A DNA stretch of 64,000 bases, from NCBI GenBank assembly GCA_963741625.1, contig CAVUIT010000004.1, positions 62,001-126,000 of the forward strand, read 5' to 3'. Below the pieces are notes generated by a model. The model was given only the letters and a program-made list of their open reading frames with translations, made no database searches and had not been told where the DNA came from. Origin of the DNA: CAWBBA01 sp963741625 (GTDB lineage Bacteria; Desulfobacterota; Desulfomonilia; Desulfomonilales; Desulfomonilaceae). Position 1 is the first letter of the stretch. Every line of letters begins with the position of its first letter. Shown here piece after piece: positions 16,790 to 26,791 of this stretch. Position numbers and translations under genes: made by a program.

Positions 16790-19116
16790 GGTCTTAATTC
16801 CTCCACAATCTCCATCCTGTGACTGTACGCGTTGTGGATGGTGAATCCGTTCTCGGCGGGGGAATACTCAACCCAGTAGGTGACGGTCGTCGGGGTGTAA
16901 TGAGCCAAGAAGTGCCCGGAATGACGGCTGACCAGCTTAAATCCTGTTTTTTCGGCCCAATCCAGCACCTGACGCACATCCTCGATCAGGATCATTCGTC
17001 GTTCCATCAGATCCCGGACGTCCTTGGGAATATGCAACTGCGTGGTTTCACGACCTTGATCTGTGGCCACCTCTTCACCCCACAGTTCCTTCAGCAGGGA
17101 ATTCTTGAGTCGCGCACGATTTTCCCGTCTTTGCGAATAATCCGGGCCTCTTTGCGAGGCTTTGTCATGGTCCCCCGGACCAAAGATGAGATCCAAGCAG
17201 GTGCCAGGTCGGCTTGCCCTTGGAGCTGAAATGATCCCGGCACATCGCGCAGTAAGCCAAGTAGTCATGGGGGCTTTCTGCGATCCGACGTTGGATGACA
17301 TTTTCAGCCAGGTCCCGGTTCGCGAAATACATGAGCCCGCCGTACCCGCAACACTCAGTTCGATCTCGACTCAGAGGGAGTTCGCTGGATTTCGTATCCG
17401 AGCCTCCGAAGGATGCTTCGAACACTCTCATGAATATGGTTCTCATGTCGCGAAGTGCAAGGGTCGTGGACTGCTACGGCGAAGGGCTCCATTCGATTGC
17501 TGTCGGGTAGTCCCAGCGTGTCCAGCACCTTCCACAGAGATTGCATCTTCATGTGCGGCAAGTGGGCCTTGAACACCGAGTAGCAGGTGGAACAAGCCAC
17601 AATCAACTCCGGCCTGCCCATTTCTTCCCACTGAGCCTCGAACTCGGACAGGGCCTCGGAAAAAGCTTCTTTGCGCCCGGCCCAATCCGCGGGGGCTCCG
17701 CAACAGCGGAGCATAAGGCCGACCCCGCCTCGGAGGCGTTCCGTGAGGTAAGAGTACGTCTTCTTCACGTTTTCCGGAGAGGAGGCACTGAGTTGGCAAC
17801 CAGGGAAAAACAGGAACGTGCTGGAATCCCTCCCCGGTTGATGACGCTTCAGAGCGCATTTTTCGCTGTTGCTGAATGCCATATCCCGGAGGGCGAACTC
17901 ATGGGCCGACGGCGGCATTTTGCCCTGTCTAACCATGGTTTCACGAGCAGCCTTGCAAATTTCTCCCATGTGAAGGTCTTCAGGGCAAACCTCCTTACAC
18001 AGACCGCAAATACTGCACGAATTGATGAGCTTGTTGCCGTGACGTTGGCCCATGACGATGGACAGATTGTTGTAGATCTGCCTGATATACTTCTTGGGGT
18101 AGCCCTTGAAGCCGGCAAGGAATTCACAAACTTTAACGCACTCCATGCACTCGCACTGAAGACATCGTCCTGCCTCTTGCATCGCCTCCTGTGCCGAATA
18201 CCCCACCTTTGGATCGGACACAGCGACTTCGGGAAGCGGTTCAATCCCTTCCGTGCTGGTGTAAAGGCGGGTTTCGTACGCTCCCTCGCCTTCTCTGGAA
18301 GCAGTGAGAGAAACTTTTTGCAGGAACCTGTCAATGGAGATGGCTGCTCGGCGACCATCGGAAATTGACACGGATAGGCGACCGCTCTTCGGTGCCCCTC
18401 ACGAAACTTCCGGCGGCAAATACTCCTGCGGAACTGGTCTCCAAGGTTTCTGGGTTCACCGAAACCTCTCCTTCGGAGTTGAGTGCCAGTCCGATTTGGT
18501 TCCGGCTGTCAATACCTGATCCCACGTAAACCGCGTCAAAATCCCTCTGAAGATCGGATATTGAGACGTCTCTGCCCACGGCGGTCTTAAAGCGGATTTC
18601 CACATGAAGACGTGTCAAGACTTCAAAGTCAGCCAGGATTACCTCTCCAGGCAATTCCGCTGCGGGAAAATCCCACAGACTACCGCCCAATCTGTCACTG
18701 GATTCGAAGACTACTACTTGATACCCTTTCCTGGTCAGATTCAACGAGGCAGTGAGGCCGCTCAACCCTGCACCCACAACCGCCACCCGTTTATTCTTCG
18801 TTTGTGCAGCCACCACCTTAGCTTCCGAAACGGGGGCCAATGTCAGGGCCGCTCTTTCCAGGGCCCGAATTGAAATGGCTGACCCGGCATCTCTACGCTT
18901 GCACGCATCCTGGCACGGATGGTCACAGACACGACTTATGATTCCCGGAAAAGGTACGGATTTTCGGAAAATCTTGGCTGCCGCAGGGAAGTCTCCCTGT
19001 GACATTGCAGCGCTCATCGCGCGAACATCTACGTGCACTGGACACGTGGAACTACACCAGGGAGCACATTCCTGGATGCACAGATTTTCGAGTTCCCGCA
19101 GTTCCTTTTGATCCAT
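16786..19116 (-). CDS. Pyridine nucleotide-disulfide oxidoreductase/dicluster flavoprotein (three frame breaks)
   Basis: Large redox protein, about 775 residues. In order: an N-terminal GltD-like cluster-binding segment (CSSTCPVHVDV, VCDHPCQDACKRRD), an FAD/NAD(P)-binding fold (RVAVVGAGLSGLTASL), two ferredoxin-like cluster motifs (CLQCECMECVKVCEF, CSICGLCKEVCPEDLH), then two CCG domains like HdrB/GlpC (FFPGCQLSA with CCGAPAD; VHDPCTSRHEN with CCGYGG), and a 120-residue tail without cysteine motifs. The frame changes near 18375, 17387 and 17195, each consistent with a single-base error. Start MDQKELRELE (19116) precedes the first cluster. It follows Mop, so it probably moves electrons between the hydroxylase and a nicotinamide or thiol/disulfide pool. 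From memory it is the counterpart of DVU1558. Confidence 0.82.
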
Positions 19117-19158
19117 GACCATCTCGTAGCCGATGGAATGATTTCGATAATAAAAGGA

Positions 19159-19199
19159 TTCGGGGAAAACCCCTATTCTCAAAATGAGTTTTCCCCGAA
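19159..19199 (-). terminator. Hairpin between Mop and the downstream operon genes
   Basis: Arms TTCGGGGAAAAC (19159-19170) and GTTTTCCCCGAA (19188-19199) form a perfect 12-base stem; reading leftward on the minus strand it is followed by CCTTTTATT. It lies between the aldehyde oxidoreductase and the dicluster protein, so it could be a partial terminator that keeps the downstream genes at a lower level. Confidence 0.6.
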
Positions 19200-19220
19200 A
19201 GTCACAGCTCCCGTTGGCGC

Positions 19221-21944
19221 CTATTTAGATGCCTGAAGACCAGCCAACACCTTTTCCGGAAGCGCCGGCAAGGCTCTGATTCGGACGCCCGTGGCATTGT
19301 GAATGGCATTGACCACTGCAACGTGTGGTGACGTCAATGGTAGTTCACCCACGCCTGCCGCTCCGAACGGGCCGTTCTCCCGTGGGTTTTCCATGTACAT
19401 GATCTTGAAGTCGTCAGGTATGTCTTTTGCAAACGGAAGGCCACACGCGATCAGACTCGTGTGCTTCTTCAAGTCCTCAAAGTCTTCTGTAAGTGCAAGG
19501 CCGATGCCTTGTGCTACCCCACCGTAGATCTGGCCGTCGACAACCAGCTTGTTGTTGATCTTTCCGATGTCCGCAACAACCGTGAACTTCTCAACCTGCG
19601 TCTTACCGGTCTTCGTGTCAACAGCTACTTCGGCCATAAACACGCCGTACATGTACACAGGAAACGGATTTCCCTGGCCGTTTTCGTCGCACGGAGTACA
19701 CATGGACGCTGTCCATTTGCCCGAATACTTCAGGGGTATATTTTCCGCATTCATTTCTTCGTAAGTCTTGAAAGTTCCATCGGGTTTGCGCATGGCATTC
19801 AGCAGCATCTCGCACCCGTTCTTGATGGCGTTACCGGTCATGACCTGCGAACGGCTGCCACCCGCAGGTCCACTATTGGGAGTGATCGCTGTGTCGTTCA
19901 TCACTAGCTTGATTTTATCCGGGGAGAGCCTCAGTGGCCGCAGGCCTTCGTGACATGTCCCCAAAGATCCCATGTCCGCGCCTTGGCCGTGGTCTTCCCA
20001 TGAAACATAGAGGGTAACCCCATCCGGAGTGAGTTCCACTACGGCTTCGGATGAATCCGGGCCGTCAAGACCGCAGCCGTATATGCCGATTGATACTCCG
20101 ACGCCCTTTTTCCTTTCGGGTGTGGATTCCTTTTTTGTTCTCTGCAGGGCGTCTTGATAAAGCGGACGGAGCTTGTCAATCATGTCCGGGAAGCTGAACA
20201 CGTCCGGCGTCTGGCCGGTCGGTGTGGTATCTCCGGGACGATACACGTTGAGGTATCTCAGCTCCAACGGATCTTTGCCCATTTTTGCGGCAAGTTCGTC
20301 CATCAAGCTTTCAGACGCGAGAAAGCTCTGAGGCGAACCATAGGCCCGGAAGGCCGAGCCCCAGGCATGATTGGTACACACCGTCTGCCCCAGGCCCCTG
20401 ATATTGGCTATGCCGTATCCCGCGCCGATGAACTGGGCTCCGCGAACTGTGAGCAGGTCGCCGAATTCAGAATAAGGGCCATGATCCACAATCCAATCGC
20501 TTTCCATAGCGATGATCTTTCCGTCCTTATCCGCACCATACTTGAGTTTGATAAAGAATGGAGAGCGCTTGCCGGTGTAGGTGATGTGCTGAAAGTAATC
20601 GTATCTCAGAGCTACTGGCTTGCCGGTCGCTAAGGCCGCGACACCCACGAGAGCTTCCATTGTCGGGCTGAACTTATATCCGAACGTTCCTCCTGCAGGG
20701 TTCTGAACCACTCGCAGCTTTTCCGGTTCGGCTCCCAGACCTGCGCAAATCATGGCATGGTGGAGATGAATACCGATACTCTTGGAGTGAATCGTCAAAC
20801 GTCCGTCTTCATCAATATACGCCAACCCGACATCCGGCTCCATGGTCAAGTGCGGTTGCCTCTGCAGATAGTACTCACCCTCCACCACGTATGCGGCAGA
20901 CTCCATGAGGGATTTTGTGTCCTCGCCCTTGGCCCGCTTCTGTTCGTAATAGACATTAGGGGTTCCCGGGTGAATCTCCATGGCATCGTCCGCCATGGCC
21001 GCAGGAGCACTCATGTACGGGGGGAGTTCCTCAAGACTCACCTTGACCTTTTCCGCTGCAGCTCGCGCATTGGCCTCAGTGTCGGCACACACCATTGCAA
21101 TTGCGTCTCCAAACTGGAACACCTTCTCGTCGCACAGAATGGGGCGGTCCCAGCCGTCTCCTTTGTTGGTCGGGAACGTGATGAGCCCGGTGATGCGGTT
21201 CTTCCCTTTCACGTCTTTGTGAGTGATCACCTTCTCCACGCCAGGCATCTTTTCGGCTTCCGACGTGTCGACAGAAAGAATCTTCGCGTGGGACACTTTG
21301 GCCTGTACCAGCGCAAGGTGCAAGGTTCCCGGAGGCATCTTGCAAATGAGGTCTGCTCCGTAATCGATGGTTCCCGTAACTTTGGCCACTGCACTGGGTC
21401 TTGGGTAGGCGGTTCCCCAGATCCTACCGTCTGCGGAAAGCTTGTAAGCCAGTTCCGCCGCGCTCATTTCGCCTCGGATGACTTTAGCTCCATCCATCAC
21501 CGCGTCTACGAGAGGCTTGTACCCCGTGCACCGACACGCATTCCTGTTCTTTTGGAACCAGTCTCTGACTTGCTCTCTCGTAGGATTGCGATTTTCGTCC
21601 AGAAGAGCTTTGGCAGAGACTATGAAACCCGGACTGCAAAACCCGCATTGTGCGCCACCGTGAACGGTCCAGGCCAACTGAAGAGGGTGCAAATTATCGG
21701 GCGTCCCGACCCCTTCGATAGTGACAATCCTGGCGGCATCCTGGACTCTCTTCATTTTGGTAATGCATGATTTGACGAGCTTTCCATCCAGAATAACCGA
21801 GCAAGATCCGCATTGTCCCTGACCGCACCCGATCTTCGTGCCGGTCAGGCCGAATTGTCCGCGCAAAACATCGGCCAGAGAGGCCTCAGGATCGGCGAGG
21901 ACCATTTTGGTAAGACCGTTAATGCTGACCATCTTCTTTTGCAT
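19221..21944 (-). CDS. mop: Mop-type aldehyde oxidoreductase (molybdenum hydroxylase)
   Basis: Xanthine oxidase-family enzyme that oxidises aldehydes to carboxylic acids with a molybdopterin cofactor and two [2Fe-2S] clusters; no FAD domain. Length 907 residues, the same as Desulfovibrio gigas Mop as I recall it. Cluster 1 is GCGQGQCGSCSV plus KSC; cluster 2 is CGFCSPGF with CRCTGYKPL. The catalytic half contains HLTMEPD and AFRAYGSPQ, and the general-base glutamate in GAAGVGELPLTSP near the C-terminus. The frame is intact. A tandem palindrome lies about 200 bases upstream, and the downstream genes form the maturation-like cluster. Cytoplasmic, as no signal peptide is seen. Confidence 0.93.
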   Translation of the reverse strand: MQKKMVSINGLTKMVLADPEASLADVLRGQFGLTGTKIGCGQGQCGSCSVILDGKLVKSCITKMKRVQDAARIVTIEGVGTPDNLHPLQLAWTVHGGAQCGFCSPGFIVSAKALLDENRNPTREQVRDWFQKNRNACRCTGYKPLVDAVMDGAKVIRGEMSAAELAYKLSADGRIWGTAYPRPSAVAKVTGTIDYGADLICKMPPGTLHLALVQAKVSHAKILSVDTSEAEKMPGVEKVITHKDVKGKNRITGLITFPTNKGDGWDRPILCDEKVFQFGDAIAMVCADTEANARAAAEKVKVSLEELPPYMSAPAAMADDAMEIHPGTPNVYYEQKRAKGEDTKSLMESAAYVVEGEYYLQRQPHLTMEPDVGLAYIDEDGRLTIHSKSIGIHLHHAMICAGLGAEPEKLRVVQNPAGGTFGYKFSPTMEALVGVAALATGKPVALRYDYFQHITYTGKRSPFFIKLKYGADKDGKIIAMESDWIVDHGPYSEFGDLLTVRGAQFIGAGYGIANIRGLGQTVCTNHAWGSAFRAYGSPQSFLASESLMDELAAKMGKDPLELRYLNVYRPGDTTPTGQTPDVFSFPDMIDKLRPLYQDALQRTKKESTPERKKGVGVSIGIYGCGLDGPDSSEAVVELTPDGVTLYVSWEDHGQGADMGSLGTCHEGLRPLRLSPDKIKLVMNDTAITPNSGPAGGSRSQVMTGNAIKNGCEMLLNAMRKPDGTFKTYEEMNAENIPLKYSGKWTASMCTPCDENGQGNPFPVYMYGVFMAEVAVDTKTGKTQVEKFTVVADIGKINNKLVVDGQIYGGVAQGIGLALTEDFEDLKKHTSLIACGLPFAKDIPDDFKIMYMENPRENGPFGAAGVGELPLTSPHVAVVNAIHNATGVRIRALPALPEKVLAGLQASK

Positions 21945-22137
21945 CGTACGACTCCTTTCGACAGGAAATGCTGTAGCGGTTTCTTAGGATTGGCAACCTA
22001 GGGACACTTCCCCCTTGAAAACTACGTGAGGATCTCGGCTAGAATGGTTGTTGCGGCATGGGATGATCAGCAGCCTCGAAACCTGCCGACATCTCCGGAT
22101 GTTTGCCAACTCACAGATGTGCAATAATGATCACGAC

Positions 22138-22189
22138 TATGTCCAGTAGGACATATGTCCAATTTGACGCAATTACAGCGAGGAGTCAA
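22138..22189 (-). promoter_or_regulatory. Promoter-operator region of mop with tandem palindromes
   Basis: On the minus strand a TTGACT -35 (22184-22189) is followed by a 17-base spacer and CAAATT (22161-22166). That -10 lies within an imperfect palindrome at 22154-22171 (plus strand TATGTC-CAATTT-GACGCA), overlapped by two bases by a perfect TATGTC-N6-GACATA at 22138-22155. The same layout occurs before both formate dehydrogenase operons. About 195 bases of leader separate it from the mop ATG. The rest of the 21945-22493 gap shows no gene. Confidence 0.65.
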
Positions 22190-22493
22190 GATTTTTCCCT
22201 TCCAAATCCATCGGGCCAGGTACTGTCGACCGGGATTATTCTCTTGCCGGCATTGCCAGAAGGCATTCCTGTTCGGCCGTCTTTTGAGCGCTACGTTGCG
22301 GGCAGCAGCTATTGCACTCCGTACGGCTTAAGAGCATAAGGGGTTAACATTTCAATTAATTGTCTTGACTGCACAAAAGCCGACCATGAGATTGAGTGAA
22401 CCCGGCATCCACCAACATCATTTGGCATCACCATTGGTGAGCGAATACTATGACTGGCTCCAAGATCAGTTCAATTCCCGAGCCCGTTGCGTT

Positions 22494-23657
22494 TCATCGC
22501 GACGTCACAATTTCACGCATTGCGTCTAGAACCACATCGACATCTCGAGACGTATTGAACGGCCCTGGACTGACCCGCACCCCACCCGAAGGAGACGTTC
22601 CTAAGTCCAGATGCACCAATGGAGCGCAATGAAGTCCGCTCCTCGCGGCGACATGGAAATCGCCATCGAGAATGTCCCCCAAATCCCGAGCGTCCATGCC
22701 TTCGATGTTGCACAGCAGCACGGCAACGTGATTATCCAGATTGTCCCCGCAATACATATGCACTGGTTCCAATTCGGCCAGCCCGTCACGGAGGCGTTTG
22801 AGGAGACTCATTTCGTTCTGGTAGGTATTTTCTAGGCCATGTTTGATTACGTAATGGATCCCGGCTGAAAGACCTATGATCCCGAGCAGGTTGATGGTAC
22901 CCGCTTCGAGACGGAAAGGATAGGTCTCAGTCTGAAGGAGACTGCTTGAATCCATGCCTGTTCCTCCAAACCGTGTGGGGCGAATGTCCAGGCCGCTTCG
23001 CAGAACGAGACCTCCAATACCCGTCGGTCCCATGAGTGCCTTGTGACCCGTGAAGGCCACTGCGTCCACGCCAAGGATCTTCATGTTTATCGGAAGCACT
23101 CCCGCAGTTTGTGTGACGTCCAGAATTAGAGGCACGCCGCTTTCTCTGCAAATGATGCCAACCTCCTCAACCGGTTGAATTGTTCCCAGGACGTTGGAAG
23201 CATGGGTGAGAATCACCAACTTCGTTTCCGGCCTGATGGAATCCGCTACATCATGGGGATTAATGAACCCTTGGGCATCAAAAGGTACCAAGTCATAGCT
23301 AATGATCCCTTCGCGGCGCAGATGGTGCAGAGGCCGAAGCACAGAATTGTGCTCGAGCCGAGAGCTTACGATATGACAACCGGGAGTGACCAAGCCCAGG
23401 ATAAGGGTGTTCAGAGCATCGGTGGCATTGTATGCGAAGACTACCCGTTCCGGGTCGTCTCCTCCGAAGAACTCGCAGATCTGGTTTCTTACCTGAGAAA
23501 CAGTTTCCTCAGCCTGTGCTGCCAGATCGTAAGTGCCTCTTCCCGCCGAAACGCCCAGACGAGCGTAGACTTCATGCATTTCAGAAAGCACTTCATGCGG
23601 CTTGGGAAATGTTGTGGCAGCGTTGTCCAGGTAAATGATCTGAGCGTCGTTTGACAT
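22494..23657 (-). CDS. Class V aminotransferase/cysteine desulfurase (EF2568-like)
   Basis: PLP enzyme of 387 residues related to SufS/CsdA-type desulfurases. It opens IIYLDNAATTFPKP, has H in SSRLEHNS, D in LILDVTQTAG, the PLP lysine in AFTGHKALMGPTG and a candidate catalytic cysteine in ARSGLHCAPLVH. This subgroup (TIGR01977 type, as I recall) is linked in the literature to selenium-dependent molybdenum hydroxylases. Here it ends an operon of formate dehydrogenase, Mo hydroxylase and a TusE/DsrC-like protein, starting 5 bases after the latter. A role in delivering sulfur or selenium to the molybdenum centre is therefore likely but inferred. It is clearly distinct from the nifS gene at 51.6 kb. 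Confidence 0.85.
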   Translation of the reverse strand: MSNDAQIIYLDNAATTFPKPHEVLSEMHEVYARLGVSAGRGTYDLAAQAEETVSQVRNQICEFFGGDDPERVVFAYNATDALNTLILGLVTPGCHIVSSRLEHNSVLRPLHHLRREGIISYDLVPFDAQGFINPHDVADSIRPETKLVILTHASNVLGTIQPVEEVGIICRESGVPLILDVTQTAGVLPINMKILGVDAVAFTGHKALMGPTGIGGLVLRSGLDIRPTRFGGTGMDSSSLLQTETYPFRLEAGTINLLGIIGLSAGIHYVIKHGLENTYQNEMSLLKRLRDGLAELEPVHMYCGDNLDNHVAVLLCNIEGMDARDLGDILDGDFHVAARSGLHCAPLVHLDLGTSPSGGVRVSPGPFNTSRDVDVVLDAMREIVTSR

Positions 23658-23662
23658 GGGAC

Positions 23663-24016
23663 CTATGCGCAGCCTCTGGGATTCGGCAGGCCGGCCAGGC
23701 GCCTGGCTCCTTGTCTGATCCCTCTCGGGAAGCAGCCCTCAATCTGCGCTAAACTCAGTCCGGTTCCTTTCCTCAACTCCGAATTGAGCGGTGCTTTCCC
23801 GTTCGCGAAGTAATATTCTCTAAGAAAACTGATAACGTGCCAATGGATGGTGCTCAACTCAGACAGCCCGTCTTCAAGAGCCAACATTTCGGCCAGCCGC
23901 TCGTTCCACAAGTCAGGATCCAGAAGAAATCCCTCTTCGTCAAAGGTGACCTCTTTTCCGTCTACATTTCGTATCGTGTAAATGGACCCGGGTTGAGCTG
24001 AATGGAGACCGTTCAT
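23663..24016 (-). CDS. TusE/DsrC-family sulfur-carrier-like protein
   Basis: Protein of 117 residues matching the DsrC/TusE family: VDGKEVTFDEEGFLLDPDLW, HWHVISFLREYY, GLSLAQIEGCFPRG and the C-terminal arm GLPNPRGCA. The family's penultimate cysteine, which carries persulfide, is present. The second DsrC cysteine, 11 residues earlier, is replaced by arginine (QGARRLAG), so this is TusE-like rather than true DsrC; an extra cysteine sits in EGCFPRG. It lies 5 bases after the Mo hydroxylase and 5 bases before the cysteine desulfurase. That placement suggests a dedicated sulfur relay from desulfurase to hydroxylase rather than dissimilatory sulfite reduction or tRNA thiolation. The relay is inference. 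Confidence 0.85.
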   Translation of the reverse strand: MNGLHSAQPGSIYTIRNVDGKEVTFDEEGFLLDPDLWNERLAEMLALEDGLSELSTIHWHVISFLREYYFANGKAPLNSELRKGTGLSLAQIEGCFPRGIRQGARRLAGLPNPRGCA

Positions 24017-24021
24017 GCCGA

Positions 24022-26692
24022 TTAACGCTGGCCTTGCTTCCCCATAGAAGCCAGTACACGCTCAGGAGTGGCTGGAAGGTCACAGATCCTTGCCCCACCG
24101 GTGGCGTCTTGTATAGCCGTGATTATCGCGGCCGAAGTAGGCAATAAGACGAATTCCCCTACCCCAACGGCGCCCAACGTCCCCTTCTTGCGAGGCGTCT
24201 GGAGTAACAGCACCTCACTATCAAAAGAGGTTTTCATCGTGGGGAATTTGCTGGTAATCCAATCCTTGGTCCACCCATGGACGTACTCCTCACGAAGGGC
24301 CATTCCCACGCCCATATCCAGGCCCCCCTCCATCTGCCCTTCCACCACACGGGGATTGATAACGGTTCCGGCGTCCACAACCGCGGTCATCTTCAGTACC
24401 GAGCACTTTTCCGGTTTGGGTGTCCACCTCCACTTCGGCCATTTGCACTCCGTGTACACGAGACTCGAAAGGAGACCCTTGACCGGTTTTGGGGTCCAGC
24501 AGGGTGGCGTCCTGCACTCTGGTGCCGAGATAACGAGTCGGCTTGCCGGCGGCAACCATATCATCGTAGCCTTTAGCACCGATTTCAGCCATGGCCCCCT
24601 TCAGCGCTTCAATCGCTTTCACCATTGCGCCCCCGGCAATGTAAGTGATCCTACTGCCCGAAGCAGAACTTGCGTCTGGAGTGCTGTCCGTGTCTCGAGT
24701 AACCAGCCGGATCTTATGGGTTGGAACACCCATAAGGTGAGCGGCGATTTGCGTAAGCATGGCATCGTTACCCTCGCCGGGGTCGGATATGGACCCGTAG
24801 ACCGTAAGACCTCCATCGGGCATCAATTCCACCGCCACCATAGAACGGTCGGCTCCCCCTCTGCCTATGCCAAAGCTGCCACCGGCTATTCCGACACCAC
24901 GCCTCAATCTTCTTTGTTTGGACTCAGCAGCATCCCGGCAGGCTCGTTCATAACGTGGTTGTAATACCTCAAGGCATCCCGGATACGGCCATTCTTCTAT
25001 GACCTGCCCAGTGGAGATGGACTCTCCAGGGCTCAGAGAGTTCAGCAGGCGGAATTCCAACGGATCCATTCCCAACCGGCGTGCCATGATTTCCATAGCG
25101 GATTCGAGTGCGAAATTCACTTGAGGTGGCCCGGCCCCACGAGCCGCGCCACCCCAGGCTTGGTTCGTGTACACGAGACGTCCCACCGCCTCCACGTTGG
25201 GAATGTTGTACGAACCGCTGAGCATGTACAATGACCTGAGCACGATCGTCTTGCCCACTGACGTATAAGCCCCATTGTCGAGCAAGAAATCAATGGTGTA
25301 AGCCGTGAGCTTGCCTTCCCGATCAGCCCCCAGTTTCACCTTCATTTTGAAGGGATGACGTTTGGTGGTAATCCACATGGACTCGGTGAGACCGCAGACG
25401 TAGCGAACAGGCCGCCTGAAATGCAGTGCAGCGGCAGCGGCCAAACCTTCTGCCGTGATGTCGATCTTAATACCGAACTGGCCGCCGATAAAGGCCTGTT
25501 CGTATCTCATGTTATCCCATCCCAGCGCCCGCTGCAGTACCATAAGATGGTGATGGATATTTATGCTTCGTCCCACCACCACAAGTTTCGGTTCTTCATC
25601 GTCTTCACTCGTTTCCAGATACGCTAGAGCGGCTTCCGGTTCTAGAGCAGCCTGGTGGATGAGCTGCGTAGAAAACTCGGCCTCTATCACTTCATCAGAC
25701 TTGCCGAGGGCCGTGGCTGCATTCCCCTTTATCTGAGGGTGAACGTAGCAGAGGTTGGGTACCGCTTCGTGGACCCGAATGCACCCTTCGGCCAAAGCCT
25801 GTTCTGTCGTTTCCACAACGGTCAACGGCTCGTACTCCACGACCACTGCTTCCGCTGCGGCTCGGGCCTGGTCTTTGGTCTCGGCAACTACCAGAGCCAC
25901 TGCATCACCGATGACATGGACCTTCTTGTCGCACAGCAGCGGTTGATCGTCTCCCAATCGATTGGAACCCTTGATGTCTTTCGCAGTCATCACTCCCACT
26001 ACCCCGGGCATGGTTTTGGCTGCCGAGTAGTCTATCGATTTGATGAGTGCGTGAGGGTGCGGACTCCGAATCGCTGCCAGTTCCAAGACCCCTTCCATCC
26101 TTATGTCTGCGGCAAATTTCGCCACCCCGCAGGCTAGGGAAAGAGCGTTTGGCCGTGGATGGGACACGCCGATCAGGCCGGCGCTAGAATCCGGACAAAC
26201 CTCTTCGAACGTGGTCTTGCCGCTCGGAAGGTCGGCAGCCAGCTTCACGGCATCGATTATCTTTTTGTAACCAGTGCAGCGACAAAGATTGCGCTGCAAA
26301 GTATCCTTGATGAGCTGCGTACTAGGGTAAGGGTCGCTGTCGAGGAGCGCCTTGGTAGCCATGATCATACCCGGCGTACAAAAACCGCACTGAACGGCTC
26401 CAGACAGCACATAGGCTTCTTGAATGGGATGAGGCTTCTCCGGGGTGCCAAGACCTTCTATGGACAAAATCTCCGCACCATCCAGATCGCGCACCTTGGT
26501 CAGACAAGAACGGACTGCCCTGTTATTGACCAGCACCGTGCAGGCTCCGCACTGTCCGTTCCTGTCGCAGGATTGTTTCGTGCCGGTCAGCCCCAGGTCG
26601 TCTCGGAGCAGATCGAGTAGTACACGCCGATCTTCGTTGCCCACTCGCAACGTGACCGGCAGGCCGTTCACAGTCAGGTTGACATTCTTCAT
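24022..26692 (-). CDS. Second molybdenum hydroxylase, xanthine dehydrogenase family (frame broken)
   Basis: Mop-like hydroxylase of about 890 residues joining the [2Fe-2S] and molybdopterin parts in one chain. Cluster motifs are SCDRNGQCGACTV with SCL, and CGFCTPGM with CRCTGYKK. Catalytic-half segments include AALEPEAAL, GGAARGAGPPQ and the glutamate motif GAVGVGEF. The frame changes near 24400: TGKVL is followed in the other frame by VLKMTAVVDAGTVIN; one surplus base explains it. ATG 26692 (MKNVNLTVNGLP) begins the ferredoxin domain. It follows the formate dehydrogenase gene by about 100 bases and precedes the TusE-like and desulfurase genes. Substrate unknown; it could be an aldehyde, purine or nicotinate-type hydroxylase, perhaps with a selenium-dependent centre. 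Confidence 0.85.
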
Positions 26693-26791
26693 AAAGGGTG
26701 TGTTACCTCGCTCTGCCTCTATTTCGCCAAGGGCCCTCAAAGAGGTTCCACCTCATCCAGCCCGTGTTCGTCCGGTCTGGACTGACGGAAA

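Noticed and set aside
20757..21770. A long plus-strand open frame of about 337 codons inside mop
   Set aside because: It lies fully antisense to the cluster and catalytic domains of the aldehyde oxidoreductase, has no start site and no recognisable motif; it is a shadow of high-GC third positions.
24068..24964. A plus-strand open frame of about 298 codons in the second hydroxylase
   Set aside because: Antisense to the molybdopterin domain; composition is that of a shadow frame.
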